Origin: Tenrec ecaudatus
Lineage: Eukaryota > Chordata > Mammalia > Afrosoricida > Tenrecidae
Reading direction: 5' to 3'
Assembly: GCF_050624435.1 (NCBI RefSeq)
Contig: NC_134538.1
Span: 126,400,937-126,464,936 of the forward strand
Length of the DNA: 64,000 bases
A model generated the notes under the pieces. The model ran no database searches and had not been told where the DNA came from. It was given only the letters and a program-made list of their open reading frames with translations. A program made the position numbers and the translations under genes. Of this stretch, positions 58,623 to 64,000 are shown one piece after another. Position 1 is the stretch's first letter, and each line of letters opens with the position of its first letter.

Positions 58623-59139
58623 CTGGCTTCCCAGGTTAGAGGAATGAAGGACTTGGTAAAGAATCTAGATGTGTTCAAGACACTGTAGTGTTAACATAAC
58701 TAATAACACTTTGTACAATTTTTTGAAAGTATTCTGAAGGAACAATTCCATTTTATCCCTTAAAAATGATGCTGTTACATGCATAGCAGGCTTTATTTCT
58801 TTTTTTGTTAATTCAGAAAAATAAGCTGTTAACTTTTATTTAAACAGCAGGGATCATCATTTCATGCTTCTCCAAGACATCACTGTGTGTTTGTTTTCTC
58901 ATTCATATATTGGCTCATTGAACTATTCTCCCAGGGAATATAAAACTTCAGCATGCACCCAACATAATTTGGTCATGATCCAATTCACGCGTTTGTGTGT
59001 CTTAACTGAATCTTTGGTAACCATATTTCCCTCTACTAGTTGCAGGACTTTCTGATACCTTTTATTCTAATCAACTCTCCCATTAAAAAAGAAAAAGTCA
59101 ATTGTGTTTGCACCTGAGGTTTCAAAAGCAATGATAAGC

Positions 59140-59336
59140 TACAAAGGAGCGAACAAACTTTTTGTAAAGGGTCAGATAGTAAGTACTTTGAGCCATATGC
59201 GATCTTGATTACAAATGCCTTTGTATTTTAATTTTTACAGCCCTAGAAACATAAAAAAAATCCTTAGCTCTAGGGACGAGGTTGTATAAAACTGATTGCA
59301 GACTCAGCCTATACTTTGCCTACCTCTAGTCAGAGG
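59140..59336. mobile_element. hAT-type MER relic
   Basis: AACTTTTTGTAAAGGGTCAG, ATAGTAAGTACTTTGAG and a terminal ACTTTGCCTACCTCTAG match the same family as 17,180-17,310. Confidence 0.65.
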
Positions 59337-59339
59337 AAT

Positions 59340-59520
59340 AGGAGCCCTTGTGCTTATGCCTGGATGCTGCTAACTCCAAGGTCAGCAGTTCAAAACCACC
59401 AGCCGGCTACCACAGGCTGTCTACTCCCTTAAGAGGTTAGGTCTGGGAAATCCATTGGGCCATTTCTGCACACTTCTAGGGTGGTTGTGAGTTGGAATCT
59501 GCTTGTTGGCAATGAGTGAG
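59340..59520 (+). mobile_element. AfroSINE
   Basis: GGAGCCCTTGTGCTTATGCC head, AGTTCAAAACCACCAGCC B-box region, GTTGTGAGTTGGAATCTGCT tail. Confidence 0.85.
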
Positions 59521-60144
59521 TCTGAAGAATGGGAGTAAGTGCCTGGGGTCGGGGTGGGCAGTAAGAGTGAACATAGAAATTCCAATGCTATCTCCTCAAT
59601 GTCTATATCCAGAAATGTACTAAACTACTAATATTTTGGATATTCCCTGTCGTGGTAAAGAATAAGGACTAGAAAACAAATGTTTACAGTGGTAAAGCAC
59701 AGGTCCTGCTAGATCAGAAATCATTACATGTTAGTTTGCCTCTCCACGGAGCTTGATTCAGGGAAAAATCACTGGTGCTCTTTCTTCTCCAGGAACTTTT
59801 TTGCACTGGTGGGGATGAGACATGGAATGTTTTCAGCACACCTCCCAGATCATTGCCATGTAGATAGCTCCAGACCTATACTTCAAGAGGGATTGTCTGG
59901 AAGTTTAGCATATATTGATGATATTCATTAACAAGGAAAAAACATTTAATTGACATTTGCTGTATGTTCTTAATTATTCTCACTTTTTGAAAAAGCAGAA
60001 GGTAGAACTTGCCCGGCCTAACCAGGATTGGGACAGAGGTGAGCCTGACTCCAAGCTCTCTTGTTACCTGCAGGGGCAGAGACTAGAGCCAGCACTGCCC
60101 GACTTCCCTTTATATGCTATCCTCTGATAGAGACCCTCATTGTG

Positions 60145-60262
60145 GTTTGTCAGTAACCCTACGGCCATCGAGTGGATTCTAACTCTTAGTAGCCCTCTAG
60201 GACAAAGTAGAACTGCTCCTTAGGGTTTCTAAGACCACTGTATCGTTAACCATATCTGAAAA
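60145..60262 (-). mobile_element. AfroSINE tail half
   Basis: AACCCTACGGCCATCGAGTG and TAGGACAAAGTAGAACTGCT are antisense SINE body and tail. Confidence 0.75.
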
Positions 60263-61044
60263 ACTAATTTGTCCAAGGAAGGCCAGTTTGTCTGTCTGTC
60301 TCTCAGACACACATGTGTACACAACTAGTCAGTGCCCAGTATGGTTTCTTACCTGCATATGTCTGAAGCCCAAGAGGTGCCACCTAAATGAAACGGCACC
60401 CTGGCCTGACACCCAGGCCAGGGTTTTCCTGGTCAATTTTCAGTTGTGCTGTTGTAGTTGCCTTGACTGGCTCAGACCCTCTCTCCCCATTCGCTGTAGG
60501 ACAAGTGATGCTATTAAGGAGGGATTGGTTTTAAAAAGCAAGTTTTTGACCAAGAAGCTGGTGCCCATCGACTCATAGGGATCAAGCATATGCCTTTGAT
60601 CTAGGAAGGGGGAACCCAGTAAAGTGGGCACCAACAGTAAAAGAGGAAACTGTTGCCTGGTCCAGAGCTAAGTGGGGTTTTTTTTTGGGGGGGGGGGAAT
60701 GTCAAGTGAATCGCTACGGATGATGGCACTAGGCTAGGCCAACATCAGGTGAGTGAAAGCAATCTTTAATTTTTTCCTACTTCCCAAGGGCGGTGACTTT
60801 ATGATTAATTTCCTATTCTCTTCTAATTTTCTCATTTTTTGGTTGTTTAGTTTTACATGCAGATTTCTATCAGCTGAGGTGATAGAAAATGGCTTAAAAT
60901 GGAACCTTTAGGTGGTTAATAAGGCTTTTGGTGACCCCCTCTAAGAGGACTCTTAATGGCTGGAAAGAGCAGCAATGGAAACCAGTTAGCATCTGATTTG
61001 TCGCCTGTCCCCGTCCTAGTATAAGCAAATAAAGTTTGACATGC

Positions 61045-61205
61045 CACTAACTGAAAAATGAGTGCCCTTGTTGTTTTTGCTAGTGGCAGTTGCATTTCTG
61101 ACTGCTGGCGACCCCGATTCAGTCCTAGCAGAAGCAGATCACCAGGCCCGTCATCCACAGTGCAGCTGGATGGGTTTGAACCACTAAAGTTTAGGTTAGC
61201 AGTTG
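61045..61205 (-). mobile_element. Possible AfroSINE, diverged
   Basis: GGATGGGTTTGAACCACTAA with GGTTAGCAGTTGG recall the antisense B-box region; the remainder is weak. Confidence 0.4.
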
Positions 61206-61618
61206 GTCCGGAGTTTTTAGAAGGGTTTACAGTGGGCTAAAGACTTGGGTCAGTACCAGATTGGTAAGCATCTTCATGAAATCTTGTGTTGCCCAATGCT
61301 TCTTTTTCCCCTTAGTATAATTGCTGAAATGATAAACTGAAATAAGTGAGATTTCAAATTACTCTGATAAACTGACAAGTGCTCAGAAACAAATTAATTA
61401 CAAATGGCAACATACAGAGCAATCGGCCTGGGAGGAAAAGAAACTGCTTAAATATATAGTATGGAAAAAATTTTACAGAGTGGTGGAAGAAAAAGATTTA
61501 GAGTTCAAAATGGATACACAAACCTAAAATAGCCCTTTATCATATAAAGCAAAGTTAATTGGATTTAAGTTTACCATGAATAGCTATTACTTAATCCTTT
61601 TATAAATCCAAACTCTGG

Positions 61619-61812
61619 GTCATTGCTGTGGTTATGAGTCAATTCTGACTCATAGTGACCCTATCAGACAAGGCAGAGCAAACTCTGGGTTTCCGAGACT
61701 AACTTCACTAAGATAGAACGCCTCGTCTTTCTACAAAGGAGGAGCTGATGGTTTCAAACTGCTGACCTTGCTCCAAGCAGCCCAACTCAACCCATTTTGC
61801 CAGCAGGGTTAA
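61619..61812 (-). mobile_element. AfroSINE
   Basis: TTATGAGTCAATTCTGACTC tail-complement, CTGGGTTTCCGAGACTAACT, GATGGTTTCAAACTGCTGAC B-box complement. Confidence 0.88.
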
Positions 61813-61919
61813 CCTCCTCATAACTGGACCAATAGGTAACATCACACACGATCAACGGAGAAGAACAAAGTTTGTTAGGGATTTTGCCTTGATTTGGTCA
61901 AGATGTTCATGGAAGCAAC

Positions 61920-62395
61920 AGTCAAGAAATTAAACAATGCGTTGTATTGGGTAAATCTGCACAAGGCCTTTTAAAAGTGTTGAAAACAAGGATGTTCCTT
62001 TGAAGGCTGAGGTGTGCCTGACCCAAGCCATGGTATTTTTAATTGCCTCATATGCGTGTGAAAGTTGGACTTTGAATAAAGAAGACAGAAGAAGAATCCA
62101 TGCATTTGAATTGTGCTGGAGAAGAATATTTAAAGTACCATGGACTGTTAAAAGAACAAACAAGTGTGTCGTAGAAGTACAGCCAGGATACTTCTTTGGG
62201 ACAAGAATGGTGATACTTGGTCTCCTGTACTTAGGACATGTTATCAGGGGAGACCAGTCTCTTGAAAAGGAACCATGCTTGTGTAGGTGCTATGAAAAAG
62301 AGGAAGGCTCTCAGCAAGATGGATTGACAGAGTGGTTTTCCTACATTCAGTGTCATTGCATATGTTGCTTGAGTCTGAAGAGAATTTTATAGGTT
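61920..62395 (+). mobile_element. BovB/RTE 3' fragment
   Basis: A sense frame reads IASYACESWTLNKEDRRRIH, AFELCWRRIFKVPWTVKRTN and LYLGHVIRGDQSLEKE, the C-terminal part of BovB ORF2 protein. It is degraded and ends at a stop near 62,392. Confidence 0.9.
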
Positions 62396-62399
62396 AGTA

Positions 62400-62790
62400 T
62401 CAGACATATAGGTTAATATCGGACATGTGGACTTGATCTGGACTGGGATATTTTCTTAATGTACAACTACTTTGATATAAAGTTCTCTCATACATATATG
62501 ATTATCTCTGGCTTTGTTTCCCTAGTTAACACAGGCTAACAAAAATACTAAAAAGATTGCTCTCAGACTACTGTCCACATTAACAATGTTTGTTGGCAGC
62601 AAGTAATGCTGAGGTGCAAGGTAAGAGTAATGCAAGCAAACTTTGTCAACTTGGCTGGGCAATTATTCTGCATGGTTTGACAGCTATGGACTGATGTCAT
62701 TTGGCAGGTATAAAACAATATAGTCAGCGCCCATTTTGTGATCTGATGTGGCCATCCTTTATGTTTCCACAACACTGAGTTTTACATAAT
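62400..62790 (+). mobile_element. Unclassified interspersed repeat pieces
   Basis: 62,400-62,545 carries the end of the family (TTTCCCTAGTTAACACAGGC); 62,575-62,790 carries its start (TTTGTCAACTTGGCTGGGC). The same family occurs at 24,483 and 52,321. Confidence 0.5.
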
Positions 62791-63044
62791 GACTGGATCT
62801 TAAGAACAGTGTTGAGAAGTGAGGGCTGAGTGCAGATTTCTGGGAAGCTAATTAATTGGTTTATGGTTTTTCTGTGGTCTCATTTTAGGTAAGGCACATT
62901 AACCATAGCAAACAGTTGAACCTCTGGCTTTTATTTTTCAAGTTATGATGAAACATAATTCTTTTCAAACTGTATCTCAGATGAAGAATATTTTCTATAA
63001 ACCTCCATAAAATTATTAAAGCACATGAAACGATGGGAGGATGG

Positions 63045-63115
63045 CAAGGACTCAGCTTCCTTCCTTCTGTCGCTCCTCGGGTCGTTATGAGTTGGAACTG
63101 ACTTGATGACTTGTC
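63045..63115 (+). mobile_element. AfroSINE/BovB tail fragment
   Basis: GGGTCGTTATGAGTTGGAAC and TGACTTGATGACTT match the shared 3' tail. Confidence 0.65.
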
Positions 63116-63317
63116 CTCTTAAATTCTACCTTGTGCCAAATTAGCTACTTAGCATTTTAAAACTTAAAAGGAATTTGGAGAATTCAGAAGACATCTTGAA
63201 GATCATGTAAAATCTTGGATAATTGAGAGCTGTTGTGAGGAATAAACAAACCACATTGAGGAATAAGCAAACCATCATGAAAACAAATGGTTGAAGGAGA
63301 GTTGTGAAGGTATTAAG

Positions 63318-63512
63318 CAACGGCTCTCAACCTGTGGGTTGCGACCCCTTTGGGGGTCAAAGACCCTCTCACAGGGGTCACCCGATTCATGACAGTAGCA
63401 AAATTACAGTTTTGAAGTAGCAACAAAAATAATTTTATGGTTGGGGGTCACCACAACACGAGGAACTGTATTAAAGGGTCTCAGCATTTGGAAGGTTGAG
63501 AACCACCGACTG
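63318..63512 (-). mobile_element. SPIN-type hAT MITE
   Basis: CAACGGCTCTCAACC and GGTTGAGAACCACCG ends, interior GGGTTGCGACCCCTTTGGGG and AAATAATTTTATGGTTGG. Flanks GTATTAAG and GTCTAAAG match in 6 of 8 bases if the element ends at 63,512. Confidence 0.9.
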
Positions 63513-63629
63513 GTCTAAAGCATTGTTTCCCAAAGTGAGACACTACCGCCACCCCCTGACTCAGGTGGCAGTGAGATGCTGAAAGGATCCAGGTAGGCTG
63601 CCTAAGCAGATACCTACACTTTATCCTGG

Positions 63630-63750
63630 ATTACCATACTTGTGTATAAGCCAAGTTTTTCAGCACATTTTTAATGCCGTTTTGTGGTAAAATTAGATGC
63701 CTCCGTTGATACTCGAGTCAGCATATACTCGAGTATTTACGGTTTGCCCA
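63630..63750 (-). mobile_element. Unclassified repeat with TACTCGAGTA motifs
   Basis: CTTGTGTATAAGCCAAG at the left and ATACTCGAGTATTTACGG at the right enclose TTTTGTGGTAAAATTAGATGCC. I recall a widespread amniote repeat with ACTCGAGTATAAGCC and CTAATTTTACCAC; the family name is not certain. Confidence 0.45.
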
Positions 63751-63846
63751 ATAATGCAAAAGTTTGTCATTGCCAGGAGTGCACAGAGTAATTTATTTCT
63801 GAAAAGGGGATGGTAAGCCAAGTAAGTTTGGGAACCTATAATCTAA

Positions 63847-64000
63847 GGGGTTCCTTGAGTAATTGATACTCATGTTGGGCTGCAATCCGTAAGGCCAGCA
63901 GTTCACAAACATCAGCCTCTCCTAGGGGGATAGAAAGGAGGCTTTCTACTCCTGTCAAGAGTTATAGTTTCAAAAACCTAAAGGGGCAGTTCTATAGGGC
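63847..64000 (+). mobile_element. AfroSINE, cut by the window end
   Basis: GGTTCCTTGAGTAATTGATA head, GGCCAGCAGTTCACAAACAT B-box region, GGCTTTCTACTCCTGTCAAG and GGGGCAGTTCTATAGGGC. Confidence 0.88.

Larger units (their letters stand above)
57077..64000 (+). other. PRKAR2B: PRKAR2B intron 1, 5' part
   Basis: The intron begins with GTGAGG and continues past the window end. No further exon with similarity to RII-beta is visible. The first few hundred bases are still CpG island. Stretches without recognised repeats are 57,540-59,140 (two CA tracts and a possible conserved block at 58,090-58,350), 59,521-60,144, 60,261-61,044 (G-tract at about 60,686), 61,206-61,618 and 62,791-63,060. Repeats inside are listed separately. 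Confidence 0.9.

Overview
The window looks like nuclear DNA of an afrotherian mammal, most likely a tenrec (Tenrecidae, for example Echinops). Four things support this. There are about 20 tRNA-derived SINEs of AfroSINE type. There are long BovB/RTE LINE relics. There is a young L1 family with a long, distinctive 3' UTR. There are four non-autonomous copies of the hAT transposon SPIN, which has been reported in tenrec among a few mammals. Species assignment is inference from repeat families recalled from knowledge; no search was run.

The one protein-coding gene I can support is PRKAR2B, encoding the type II-beta regulatory subunit of cAMP-dependent protein kinase, on the + strand. Its first coding exon (56,770-57,076) sits in a CpG island of about 2 kb. 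The upstream promoter is TATA-less, with GC boxes, a CACGTG E-box and an X-box-like motif. The exon encodes the dimerization/docking domain and an acidic linker, and ends at a GTGAGG donor. From there to the window end is intron 1. The rest of the gene, including the autoinhibitor and both cAMP-binding domains, lies beyond the window. Positions 1-55,500 are gene-poor upstream intergenic DNA; I saw no exons of a neighbouring gene.

Layout. 1-5 kb: old L1, an AfroSINE, a possible retrocopy end, otherwise unique DNA. 5-16 kb: four L1 3' ends and a BovB fragment carrying a retrocopy of an unidentified mRNA 3' end. 16-29 kb: AfroSINEs, MIR, L2, an MLT1-type LTR, two SPIN copies and a full-length U1 snRNA retropseudogene (28,770-28,933). 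29-48 kb: heavily nested repeats. These are three BovB relics, one with a 29-bp minisatellite, one split by a 5'-inverted L1, and one split by an RPL37A processed pseudogene and another L1; a Tigger transposase relic is also here. 48-51.7 kb: an L1 3' third with the end of ORF2 and a 2.6 kb 3' UTR. 52-55.5 kb: older repeats, a SPIN with perfect target duplication, and a three-layer nest (L1 inside a hAT-like element inside an AfroSINE) that abuts the CpG island. 57-64 kb: PRKAR2B intron 1 with SINEs, a BovB 3' fragment and a fourth SPIN.

The interest is mostly in retrotransposon biology: an L1 subfamily with a duplicated 3' end, tandem units in the 3' UTR, twin-priming inversion, L1-mobilised U1, RPL37A and mRNA ends, and horizontally transferred SPIN and BovB. 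In the gene itself, an 84-codon upstream frame stops in an ATGA overlap with the PRKAR2B start codon. I found no evidence of a wholly new biological system.
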